The notes below the pieces were generated by a model. It was not told where the DNA came from, did not search any database, and worked only from the letters and a program-made list of their open reading frames with translations. Below are positions 17,082-24,935 of a stretch of DNA of 64,000 nucleotides, one piece after another. The first letter of the stretch is position 1, and the number at the start of each line of letters is the position of its first letter. The translations under genes were made by a program, and so were the position numbers. This DNA comes from JABFRZ01 sp964631945 (GTDB lineage: Bacteria; Planctomycetota; UBA1135; GCA-002686595): assembly GCA_964631945.1 (NCBI GenBank), contig CAZWAY010000027.1, positions 12,695-76,694 on the forward strand. The letters run 5' to 3'.

Positions 17082-17097
17082 TGGCACAATTCCCGCG
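17082..17097 (+). promoter_or_regulatory. possible sigma54-type promoter before the E1 gene
   Basis: TGGCAC (17082-17087) is followed, with the 10-nt GG-to-GC spacing of -24/-12 promoters, by GC at 17095-17096. The -24 half is perfect but the -12 half is CCGC rather than TTGC. Alternatively CACAAT at 17085-17090 is a weak -10. No sigma54 activator gene is nearby. Confidence 0.22.
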
Positions 17098-17113
17098 AAC
17101 CACGCCCCCCCGC

Positions 17114-19969
17114 ATGAGCCCCACCACCGCCGAGCCCACCACCGCCGCCCCCGCGCTCCTCGCGCGCATCGCCGAGCGCGCCTTCGCCCAGATGGTGCAC
17201 ATGATCTTTGAGGCCAACCATCGCGCGGACAAGCGTCCCGGCGATCCCAAGGTGGGCGGGCACCCGGCGGCGTGTGCGAGTTCGCTGCACCTGCTGGGCG
17301 CGCTGCACCTGGTGGTGCGCCAGGTCGAGGACTACGTGTGCTGCAAGCCGCACGCCTCGCCCGTCGACCACGCCTACCATCACCTGCTGCAGGTCTTCGG
17401 GCGCGAGGACGGCAGCTGGCTGTCGCCGGCCGAGGCCAAGGCCGCCATGGCGCGCCTGCGCAAGTTCCCCGAGCCGGGCGGGGAGCCCGTGTTCCAGAGC
17501 TACCACGCGCGCTCCGACCCCGACTCGTTCCACTTCCTGCCCTCGGGCTCGGTCGGCATCCCGCCGGTGGCCTCGGTCTACCTGGCGCTGGCCCACCGCT
17601 ACATGCGCGACCACGGCCGCGACGTGCCCAAGAACGCGCACTTCTGGTCGCTGATCGGGGACTCGGAGTTCCGCGAGGGGTCCCTGCTCGAGGCCATGCC
17701 CGACGCCGCCGAACGCCTGCTCGGCAACGTCACCTGGATCATCGACTACAACCGCCAGAACCTGGACGGCACGCGCATCCCGAACGAGAAGGGTCTGCAC
17801 GGACGGGACTGCGACCGCATCCAGCGTACGGCCGAGGCCAACGGCTGGCGCGTCCTGCAGGTGCGTCACGGCTCGTTCCGCGAGGAACTGTTCGCGCGCA
17901 AGGGCGGCGAGGCGCTGCGCGAGCTCTTCGAGCAGGTCCTGACCGACTACGAGTTCCAGCTGGCGCTGTTCAAGCGCGACGCCTTCCTGTGTCGCACGCT
18001 GCTGCGCCAGCACTCCGAGCGCGCGCACCGCTTCGCCAAGGACCTCTCCGACGACGAGGTCGTGCGCGCCTTCACCGACCTCGGCGGACACGATTTCACG
18101 CGCCTGGTCGCGGCCCTGCAGAGCGCCAAGACCACGCCCAGCCAGCCGACCCTGATCGTGGCCCACACCATCAAGGGCTGGGGCCTGGAGTGCTTCGCCG
18201 ACCCCTCCAACCACTCCTCGCTGCCCAGCGAGGACGAGGTCGTGGGCGTGCTGGCACGCCACGGCCTCACCAAGGAGGATCCCTACGCGCTGTTCGCGCC
18301 GGACAGCGCCGAGGGCCGCTTCCTGGCCGAGCGCGGGGCGACCTTCCGCGAGGGCATCGCGCGCTCACGCAAGCAGCGCAAGGAGAAGCGCGAGGCCGCG
18401 CGCCGCGCGGTCGAGGCCGCCGGAGGCCTGCCCGACACGCTCGACATCGACCTGTCGCTGTTCCCCATGGCCCACACCCAGTGGATGTGGGGCCAGATCG
18501 CGGCCAAGCTCGTGCGCGTCTCCACGCCCCAGGGCGAGGCCGGCGCGCGCGGCGACGGCCCGGGGGCCAAGCACAAGCCCCTGACGGAGAACGAGAAGCG
18601 CTGGGCCAGCGTGGCCAGCCACGTGCTCACGCTCTCGCCCGACGTGGGCACCTCGACCAACATCGCGCCCGTGCTCGACAAGCGCGTGTACGGGCCGAAG
18701 TCCGAGCACGAGCACGAGCAGGCCGAGTTCAAGGCGCGCCACCCGGAGCTGATGACCTTCAGCGATCCGTGGACGCGTCACATCCGCTTCGAGATCGCCG
18801 AGGCCAACTGCATGTCGGCCGCGGGTTCGTTCGGGAAGATGGCCCACTACACGGGCAATCCGAGCTTCCCGATCATGACCGTGTACGACTTCTTCATCAA
18901 ACGCGCGCTCGACCAGCTGTACTACAACCTGTACTGGGGCGCGGAGTTCGTGATCCTCGGCACGCCCAGCGGCGTCACGCTCTCGGCCGAGGGCGCGCAG
19001 CACTCCTGGAAGTCCGACATCCAGATCCCGAACCTGATCACCTGGGAGCCGTTCTTCGCGCTGGAGATGGAGTGGATCCTGGCGGATGCGATCCAGCGCC
19101 ACATGCTCGACCAGAACGACGGCCGGCGCGGGGTGCTGGTGCGCGGAGTGACGCGCGCGGTGCAGCAGTCGCTGCTGCTCGAGAACCTGCGGCGCGCGGC
19201 GCGCTTCAAGGCGGGGCTCGCGCCCGAGGCGCGCCTCAAGCCGGCCGGCGCGGGCGCGGAGTGGGGTGGGACCAGCGAGCAGGTCATCGACGAGGCCGAG
19301 CTGCCCGCCCAGCCCGACGCCGAGATCCTGGCGGCCGTGCGGCGCGACGTGCTGGCCGGCGCCTACTTCCTGGTCGACTGGCGCGGCTACGCGGGCTACG
19401 AGCCGGGCGACAACGTGGTCCACGTGTTCGCGATGGGCTCGGTCACGACCGAGGCCCTCGAGGCCACCCAGACCCTGCTCGCGCGCGGCGTGTTCGCCAA
19501 CGTGATCGTGGTCACCTCGCCCGAGCTCCTGCTCGGCATCCTGGGCGACAAGGACCGCTACCGCCACCTGCGCGAGACGCTCGGCGTGAACGGCGACCTG
19601 TACGCGGTCGAGGGCGCGGGCGCCAGCGAGGCCGGCCTGATCTCGCTGGCCGGGCGGCGCGTTCCGTGCGTGGCCGTGTGCGATGGCGAGGCCGGGCTGC
19701 TCGACAACATCGGCTCGATCGTGGGCGTGAAGCAGCTGACCCTGGCGGTGCGCAAGTTCTCGAAGTGCGGGCGGCCGGACCAGGTCTACGCCTACCAGCA
19801 CCTCGACGCCGACTCGATCGTCGCGGCCTGCGGCGAGGTCCTGTCCGAGACGGCGCTGGAGGAGCTGCGCGTCGCGCCCGAGCTGCTGGCGCGCCTCGCG
19901 GGCCGCGCCGCGGCGCCGCGCCCGGACTGGCGCACGCTGTGGCCCGCCGCGGAAGCGCACGGCGCATGA
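17114..19969 (+). CDS. pyruvate dehydrogenase E1 component, transketolase-like (AceE type)
   Basis: This 951-residue thiamine-diphosphate enzyme of the homodimeric E1 class decarboxylates pyruvate and acetylates a lipoyl carrier. The N-terminal TPP domain holds GDSEFREGSLLEA (~residue 182) followed by WIIDYNRQNLDG, matching the GDG-x(25-30)-N Mg/TPP motif of AceE, though the third residue is Ser. GWGLECF (~355) and a pyrimidine-binding domain with FSDPWTRHIRFEIAE and HSWKSDIQIPNLITWEP follow, then a transketolase C-terminal domain. Neither E2 nor E3 is nearby. The downstream Nudix gene overlaps it by ATGA. A family member using another 2-oxo acid cannot be excluded. Confidence 0.82.
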   Translation: MSPTTAEPTTAAPALLARIAERAFAQMVHMIFEANHRADKRPGDPKVGGHPAACASSLHLLGALHLVVRQVEDYVCCKPHASPVDHAYHHLLQVFGREDGSWLSPAEAKAAMARLRKFPEPGGEPVFQSYHARSDPDSFHFLPSGSVGIPPVASVYLALAHRYMRDHGRDVPKNAHFWSLIGDSEFREGSLLEAMPDAAERLLGNVTWIIDYNRQNLDGTRIPNEKGLHGRDCDRIQRTAEANGWRVLQVRHGSFREELFARKGGEALRELFEQVLTDYEFQLALFKRDAFLCRTLLRQHSERAHRFAKDLSDDEVVRAFTDLGGHDFTRLVAALQSAKTTPSQPTLIVAHTIKGWGLECFADPSNHSSLPSEDEVVGVLARHGLTKEDPYALFAPDSAEGRFLAERGATFREGIARSRKQRKEKREAARRAVEAAGGLPDTLDIDLSLFPMAHTQWMWGQIAAKLVRVSTPQGEAGARGDGPGAKHKPLTENEKRWASVASHVLTLSPDVGTSTNIAPVLDKRVYGPKSEHEHEQAEFKARHPELMTFSDPWTRHIRFEIAEANCMSAAGSFGKMAHYTGNPSFPIMTVYDFFIKRALDQLYYNLYWGAEFVILGTPSGVTLSAEGAQHSWKSDIQIPNLITWEPFFALEMEWILADAIQRHMLDQNDGRRGVLVRGVTRAVQQSLLLENLRRAARFKAGLAPEARLKPAGAGAEWGGTSEQVIDEAELPAQPDAEILAAVRRDVLAGAYFLVDWRGYAGYEPGDNVVHVFAMGSVTTEALEATQTLLARGVFANVIVVTSPELLLGILGDKDRYRHLRETLGVNGDLYAVEGAGASEAGLISLAGRRVPCVAVCDGEAGLLDNIGSIVGVKQLTLAVRKFSKCGRPDQVYAYQHLDADSIVAACGEVLSETALEELRVAPELLARLAGRAAAPRPDWRTLWPAAEAHGA

Positions 19970-20562
19970 CCGCGCGCCCGGGCGATCCCGCCCCCTTCCC
20001 GCCCTTCGCACTCGCCAGGAGCGAGCGCATCTACGACTCCTTCTGGTGCGGCCTGCGGCGCGACCACGTGAGGCTCGCCGACGGCGCGCTGCAGGAGTAC
20101 CACGTGTTCGAGATCCACGACGCGGTCGCGGTCGTGCCGGTCCTGCCCGATGGCTCGATCGTGATGCTGTGGCAGTTCCGCCATCCGCACGGCAAGACCC
20201 ACTGGGAGGTCCCGGCCGGGCGCGTGGACGAGGGCGAGAGCCCGGCCGCCGCAGCCGAGCGCGAGCTGCTCGAGGAGACGGGCTACCGAGCGAAGCGCCT
20301 GGTGCACCTGGGCGGCTTCTACCCGACCAACGGCATCAGCCCGCACCACGCCGAGCTCTACGCCGCGCTCGACTGCGAGCGCGTGCAGAGCCCCGAGCCG
20401 GGCCCGTGCGAGACATTCAGCGTGCACGTGCACGGCCAGGCCGAGGTGCGCCGGCGCCTGCTGGCCGGCGAATTCGCCGATGGCTTCACCGCCCTCGCCC
20501 TCTTCTACTATTTCTCCTCGGCGCGCGTCGCCGCGTCCCCCGCGGCTCCGCGCTCGGATTGA
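19966..20562 (+). CDS. Nudix hydrolase, ADP-ribose pyrophosphatase-like
   Basis: This 198-residue protein starts at ATG 19966, overlapping the E1 stop codon. The full Nudix box is present at about residues 85-107, with G-x5-E-x7-RELLEETGY (reading GRVDEGESPAAAAERELLEETGY in two parts). Just before it, VMLWQFRHPHGKTHWEVPAG matches the ADP-ribose pyrophosphatase subfamily, which hydrolyses ADP-ribose or related NDP-sugars. FYPTNGISPHHAELYAA after the box is also typical. Coupling to a TPP/NAD-linked E1 may reflect shared regulation only. Confidence 0.85.
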   Translation: MTARPGDPAPFPPFALARSERIYDSFWCGLRRDHVRLADGALQEYHVFEIHDAVAVVPVLPDGSIVMLWQFRHPHGKTHWEVPAGRVDEGESPAAAAERELLEETGYRAKRLVHLGGFYPTNGISPHHAELYAALDCERVQSPEPGPCETFSVHVHGQAEVRRRLLAGEFADGFTALALFYYFSSARVAASPAAPRSD

Positions 20563-20573
20563 CAGCGGACCAG

Positions 20574-21182
20574 CTACCCGCGCCGCAACAAGGCCCCGAG
20601 CTTCACCAGCGCGCGCGCGTGCAGCATGCGCGCCGCGTCGGGGCTGGCGAGACCGAGCTCGGTCGCGATGGCCTCCCACGAGCTGCCGGCGTAGTCGCGC
20701 AACAGGATGAGCTCGCGGTGGCGCTCCGCGAGCTCGGCCAGCGCACCCTGGACGCGCGCGCTCTGCTCGTGGGCCACGGCCTCGGCGCTGGGTGAGGGCC
20801 CCTGGCCCACGCGTTCGCGGCCCTGGACCTCCGGGTCGCCGCCGACCTCGGGCTGGGCGCGCTTGACGGCCCGCAGGGCGCGCGCGCGCGCGGCGATGCG
20901 ACGCTCGACCAGCACGGCCAGCCAGCGGATCAGGCTCGACTCGTCGCGCATCTCGAAGCGGTCCAGGCCGCGCAGGGCCTCGAGCAGCGCCTCCTGCAGG
21001 ATGTCGACCGATTCGAAGTGCCGCCGCAGGCCGGCCGAGAGGCGCACGCGCGCGATGGCCAGCACGCGCTCGCGGTAGCGCGCGAAGAGCGCCTCGCGCG
21101 CCACCAGGTCGCCGTCCTGGACGCGCCGCACGAGCTCCAGGGTCGGCAGCTCTTCGGAGGAGGGTTCGAGCACGGACGGCAT
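20574..21182 (-). CDS. ECF-type RNA polymerase sigma factor (planctomycete kinase-associated kind)
   Basis: This protein has 202 residues. Region 2 spans ~20-95, with ARYRERVLAIARVRL and the region 2.2 core FESVDILQEALLEALRGLDRF. Region 4 spans ~140-200, with ALAELAERHRELILLRDYAGSSWEAIATELGL, a helix-turn-helix. A charged linker lies between. There is no long C-terminal extension. It is the last gene after the Ser/Thr kinase, 6 bp downstream, with AGGAGG (21190-21185) overlapping the kinase stop and only 2 nt from the ATG. ECF factors next to Ser/Thr kinases are known in Planctomycetes, where phosphorylation is thought to replace an anti-sigma factor. None is encoded here. Confidence 0.88.
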   Translation of the reverse strand: MPSVLEPSSEELPTLELVRRVQDGDLVAREALFARYRERVLAIARVRLSAGLRRHFESVDILQEALLEALRGLDRFEMRDESSLIRWLAVLVERRIAARARALRAVKRAQPEVGGDPEVQGRERVGQGPSPSAEAVAHEQSARVQGALAELAERHRELILLRDYAGSSWEAIATELGLASPDAARMLHARALVKLGALLRRG

Positions 21183-21188
21183 GCCCTC

Positions 21189-23165
21189 CTAATGTCCGGC
21201 CGTGTTGACGGCGAACAGGAAATCGAAGCGCATCAGGCCACGCGCGCTCAGCGCCTCGGGCTGCACCGGACCGGGCGCGAGCAGGCCGCCCAGGACCCCG
21301 GCGCGCTCGGCGGCCGAGAGCTCCAGGCTCTCGCCCCGCAGGCGCGTGCCGAGCTCCTCGCCGAGGGCCTCGAACTCGGCCCAGGTGGCCGGGGTCCGGC
21401 GCTCGCCCTCGCGCGCCAGCAGGGTCTCCTGCAGGCGCTCGAGCAGGGGGCTCGGCTGCGCGCAGGCGATCACCACCAGGCCCTCGTAGGGGTCCGGGCG
21501 ACGCAGCGAGGTGCACACGACGTGCTGCTGGCCCGGCTCGAGCCGCAGGCCTCCGCTGCGGCGATCGGGGGGCTTCACTCGGAAGCTCTCCAGGAGGTCC
21601 GGCGCCACCGGCCGCAGTCGGCGCGCCGCGAGCGACGGATCGGCGCCGAAGACGGAGAAGGCGTAGAGCCAGGTCGGGCGCGTCACCTCGGTGTGGACGC
21701 CCAGCACGCAGGTCTCGCTGAAATCGAGCGGCTGACCGTCCACCAGACTCTCGAGCGTCCCGCTCTGGTAGCGGAAGACCTCGACCTTGGGCGGCGACCA
21801 GGGCGGCGGACGCAGGGCGAAGGTGGCGCCGACCAGCGCGACCAGCACGATCCAGGTGGCCGGATGGCGCCCGAGGAAGCCGGCGTACAGGCGCGCGCTG
21901 CGCAGCGGCGGAACGTGCACGTGGCGCGGAGGCAGGCGCGCGAGACAGCGCTCGAGGTCCTCGCCCAGCTCGCGCGCGCCGGCGTAGCGCCGCGCCGGGT
22001 CGCGCGCCAGGGCGCGCTCGAGCAGGGCCTCGAGCTCGGGCGAGGCGCGCGGCAGGAGCCTGCGCAGCGGCACGCGCGTGCCGCTCTGGATGCGCGAAAG
22101 GAGCGCGCCCAGGTCCTCGCCCTCGGCCTGCACGAAGGCGCGCGCGAGCGTCAGCAGCTCGAACAGCACCAGCCCGAGCTGGTAGACGTCCGTGCGCGGG
22201 TCGTTGCCCGTGCAGGCGCGCTCGATCTGCTCGGGCGCGAGGTACTCGGGCGTGCCCGAGAGCCCCGGCTGCTCGCCCTGCGCGCGCCACGAGCCCAGTC
22301 CGAAGTCGAGCAGCACGGGCCGCCCGCCCGGCAGGATCACGATGTTCTGGGGCTTGAGGTCGTTGTGCACCACGCCGGCCGCGTGGGCGGCCTCGACCGC
22401 GCGCGCGATCTCGCGCACCAGGCGCAGGGAACAGCGCACGTGACTGCCCTCGCCCAGCAGGTCGTCGCGCCGGTCCTTGGCCCGGCCGATGGCCGCGCGC
22501 AGCGGACCGGGGCCGCGCGCCGCGCGCGCGCCGCCGCGCCGGCGCTCCGCGCGCACGCGCTCCAGGACGCGGTGCAGGTCCGGGCCGCGCGCGAGGTCCA
22601 TCACCAGGTAGGTGTGCTCCTTGCCCCGGCGCACGTCGTGGATCGCGACGATGCTGGGATTCTCGAGGCGCGCGAGCAGGCGCGACTCGCGCGCCAGGGT
22701 CTCTTCCCACTCGGGCGGCGGTGCCGCGCCCGCGGCCAGGCGCAGCACCTTGAGCGCGACCTCGCGCTCGAGCTCCAGATCGAAGGCCGCGTACACGCTG
22801 CCCATCCCGCCGCGCCCGAGCAGGCGCCGGATCTCGAAGCGTCCGTCGAGCACCGTCCCGACCCGCAGGTCGCCCGGGAGCGCCCGGCCGGCCGCGGCCT
22901 GGTCGGCCAGAGCCTGATCGAAGCGCGCGCGCTCCTCCTCGTGCGTCAGGCGCGCGCGATACTCCTCCTCATGTACCGCCTCACCGTTGGCGAGCCGCGC
23001 CAGGTACTCGAGCGCCAGGGCCTGGGCCCGGAAGCTCGCGCGCTGGGCCGCGGGCAGGCTGCGCGCGAGGTCCTCGAGATCGAGCGGGGCCGCGCTGGCG
23101 AGGGACTCGACGAAGCGCTCGAGCAACGCGTCGCAGTCGGAGCTGTCGCAGGGTTCTTGGCTCAT
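21189..23165 (-). CDS. transmembrane Ser/Thr protein kinase
   Basis: This 658-residue protein has a cytoplasmic Hanks-type kinase domain at ~105-395: Gly loop LLGRGGMGSVY, VALKVL Lys, catalytic loop VVHNDLKPQN, DFGLGSW, and APE-like PEYLAPEQ. The usual HRD is HND, a non-RD kinase, so activation-loop control may be atypical. A 40-residue Arg/Gly-rich insert lies around 200-240. One TM segment (PATWIVLVALVGATFAL, ~425-441) leads to a ~215-residue extracytoplasmic domain with beta-rich LYAFSVFGADPS resembling DUF4384-type sensor folds. It sits between the lipoprotein and the ECF sigma genes, all co-directional. The likely role is to sense an envelope signal and phosphorylate the sigma factor. 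Confidence 0.88.
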   Translation of the reverse strand: MSQEPCDSSDCDALLERFVESLASAAPLDLEDLARSLPAAQRASFRAQALALEYLARLANGEAVHEEEYRARLTHEEERARFDQALADQAAAGRALPGDLRVGTVLDGRFEIRRLLGRGGMGSVYAAFDLELEREVALKVLRLAAGAAPPPEWEETLARESRLLARLENPSIVAIHDVRRGKEHTYLVMDLARGPDLHRVLERVRAERRRGGARAARGPGPLRAAIGRAKDRRDDLLGEGSHVRCSLRLVREIARAVEAAHAAGVVHNDLKPQNIVILPGGRPVLLDFGLGSWRAQGEQPGLSGTPEYLAPEQIERACTGNDPRTDVYQLGLVLFELLTLARAFVQAEGEDLGALLSRIQSGTRVPLRRLLPRASPELEALLERALARDPARRYAGARELGEDLERCLARLPPRHVHVPPLRSARLYAGFLGRHPATWIVLVALVGATFALRPPPWSPPKVEVFRYQSGTLESLVDGQPLDFSETCVLGVHTEVTRPTWLYAFSVFGADPSLAARRLRPVAPDLLESFRVKPPDRRSGGLRLEPGQQHVVCTSLRRPDPYEGLVVIACAQPSPLLERLQETLLAREGERRTPATWAEFEALGEELGTRLRGESLELSAAERAGVLGGLLAPGPVQPEALSARGLMRFDFLFAVNTAGH

Positions 23166-23244
23166 GGATCGCGGCTCCCGTGGGTTCGTCCCTCACAGGA
23201 GCGAAAGCGCCGCCGGCGCACGCTCTTCCCCTACCGCTTTTCCC

Positions 23245-24891
23245 TTACTGCGGGCTCGGGGCCGGCGCGCCCTTCTGCACGTAGAGAACGTCGAAGGCAA
23301 CCTGGTCGCCTCCGAAGCCGAGGTCGAGCGCCAGACCGCCGGCCGCCTCGGAGCCCAGGCCGAGCTCGCGCAGCGATGGGAAGCGCAGGCGCAGCTCGCG
23401 CTCGCCGCGCTCGATCGACTCCGCCGGCAGGTTGACCTCGCGTCCCCCGACCGCGAGCCGCAGGCGCGCGGAGAGCTCGACGTGCTCGGCGAAGGTCGCC
23501 GAGCGCAGCACGATCTCGGCTCCAGCCGCGCTGGTGTCGACCAGCAACGCGGTCTGCTCGTAGAACTCCTGCGGCAGCTCCCACTGGCCCTGGCCCGGGA
23601 GCTCGAAACGGCTGGAACTCGTCTGGCTGCCGATCATCAGGCCCACCAGGTCGAGCCACAGGTCGTGGGCGAGCGTGGCCGGCGGCTCGGAACCGAGCGT
23701 CGCGCGCAGCGCCGCGCCATAGCCCCGCTGGTCGTTCTTCTGCACGAAGGCGAGCAGGGCCGCGAGCTCGGCGTCGCCGAGTTCGGCGCGTCCGTGGCGC
23801 GCGCGCACGGCGGCGTACAGCGCGCCGATGTGCTCGTCGGAGGTGCCGGCGAGCTCCACGCCCGTCTCGACGTCCACCAGCACGGTGCGCGCCACCACGT
23901 CGATCACGGGCGGCGCATCGTCCGGCACCATCACCAGCAGCGTGACGTAGTGGTTGCGCGGCACCATCGCGTACTGGGTCGTGCCCTGCTGCATCGCGCC
24001 CAGGCGCACGCGCAGCGAGTTCTCCGACAGCCGCGCCAGGGTCATGAGGCTGTTCAGGTCGCGCGCCGCGACCTGGGCCTGCATCTGGTCCTGGAACAGC
24101 TCGGCCGTGAGGTCCGCCGCCAGGTTGCCGGGGAAGCCGAGCAGCGCCAGCGAGAACTGCCGCAGGTCCTCCTGCGAGCGCGAGATGAACGAGCCCTCCA
24201 GGTTGTCGGTCGCGACCAGCGGCAGGATGCACGGGCCGTTGCCGGGCAGCCGGCGGGTCTCGGGCGCCGAGCGCAGCCCGGTGGGCGGCGGCTCGTGCAC
24301 GAAGGCGAGCGCGTCGGCGCCGCCGATCGGCGCGCCCTCCGGGCTGAAGAAGGACAGCGTGGTGTACACGTCGTAGGGCTGGTTGCGCCGCGCCGGCTGC
24401 AGCGAGAGCTGCAGGCGCACGAGGTAGGCGCGGTAGCCGCTCGGGATGGCCGCGTCGCGCACGGCACGGTTGAGCAGCTGCACCTCCTGGTACAGCGCCG
24501 TCGCGGCCCAGAACTCGGTCATGGCGTCCGGACGGTTGCTGCGCGGGAGCTCGTAGTAGCCGCCGGTGCGCACGCTCGAGCCCGGCGCCGAGCGCGCGCC
24601 ATGCGCGTCCGGATCCTCGGTCACCGACGCTCCGATCCCGAGCGCCTGCGTGGACTGCTCGGCGCGGCTGGCGGTGTCGCGCACGACCTCGTGCCGGGCC
24701 TCGTCGGCGCTGAGGTGGAACTCGGGCTGCAGCAGGCTCTCGTAGTGGCTCCAGGGCGCGACCGCGAGCACCGAGAGGTGCACCGATCCCGCCGCGCGCT
24801 GGTCGCTGGCGAGCGCGCTGTCCCAGAACGACCGCGGCGCGCCACACGCGCCGAGCAAGCACGCCACCAGCCCAACGGTCCTCTTCCTCAT
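23245..24891 (-). CDS. large lipoprotein of unknown function in the caspase-kinase-sigma row
   Basis: This 548-residue protein starts at ATG 24891, with a clear type II signal peptide MRKRTVGLVACLLGACG (lipobox LGAC, Cys ~16). No enzyme motif is visible. The mature part is mixed alpha/beta with phrases such as VRLQLSLQPARRNQPYDVYTT and TLLVMVPDDAPPVIDVV. These suggest beta-sandwich modules, and residues ~270-300 (LFQDQMQAQVAARDLNSLM) suggest a helical region. It lies 44 bp after the caspase gene and 79 bp before the kinase, same strand. It is probably an outer- or inner-membrane-attached partner of the secreted caspase and the kinase's external domain. Confidence 0.75.
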   Translation of the reverse strand: MRKRTVGLVACLLGACGAPRSFWDSALASDQRAAGSVHLSVLAVAPWSHYESLLQPEFHLSADEARHEVVRDTASRAEQSTQALGIGASVTEDPDAHGARSAPGSSVRTGGYYELPRSNRPDAMTEFWAATALYQEVQLLNRAVRDAAIPSGYRAYLVRLQLSLQPARRNQPYDVYTTLSFFSPEGAPIGGADALAFVHEPPPTGLRSAPETRRLPGNGPCILPLVATDNLEGSFISRSQEDLRQFSLALLGFPGNLAADLTAELFQDQMQAQVAARDLNSLMTLARLSENSLRVRLGAMQQGTTQYAMVPRNHYVTLLVMVPDDAPPVIDVVARTVLVDVETGVELAGTSDEHIGALYAAVRARHGRAELGDAELAALLAFVQKNDQRGYGAALRATLGSEPPATLAHDLWLDLVGLMIGSQTSSSRFELPGQGQWELPQEFYEQTALLVDTSAAGAEIVLRSATFAEHVELSARLRLAVGGREVNLPAESIERGERELRLRFPSLRELGLGSEAAGGLALDLGFGGDQVAFDVLYVQKGAPAPSPQ

Positions 24892-24935
24892 GCGCGGGGC
24901 AGAACAGCCTAGCAGCCTGGACACGCCTGTGCCTC

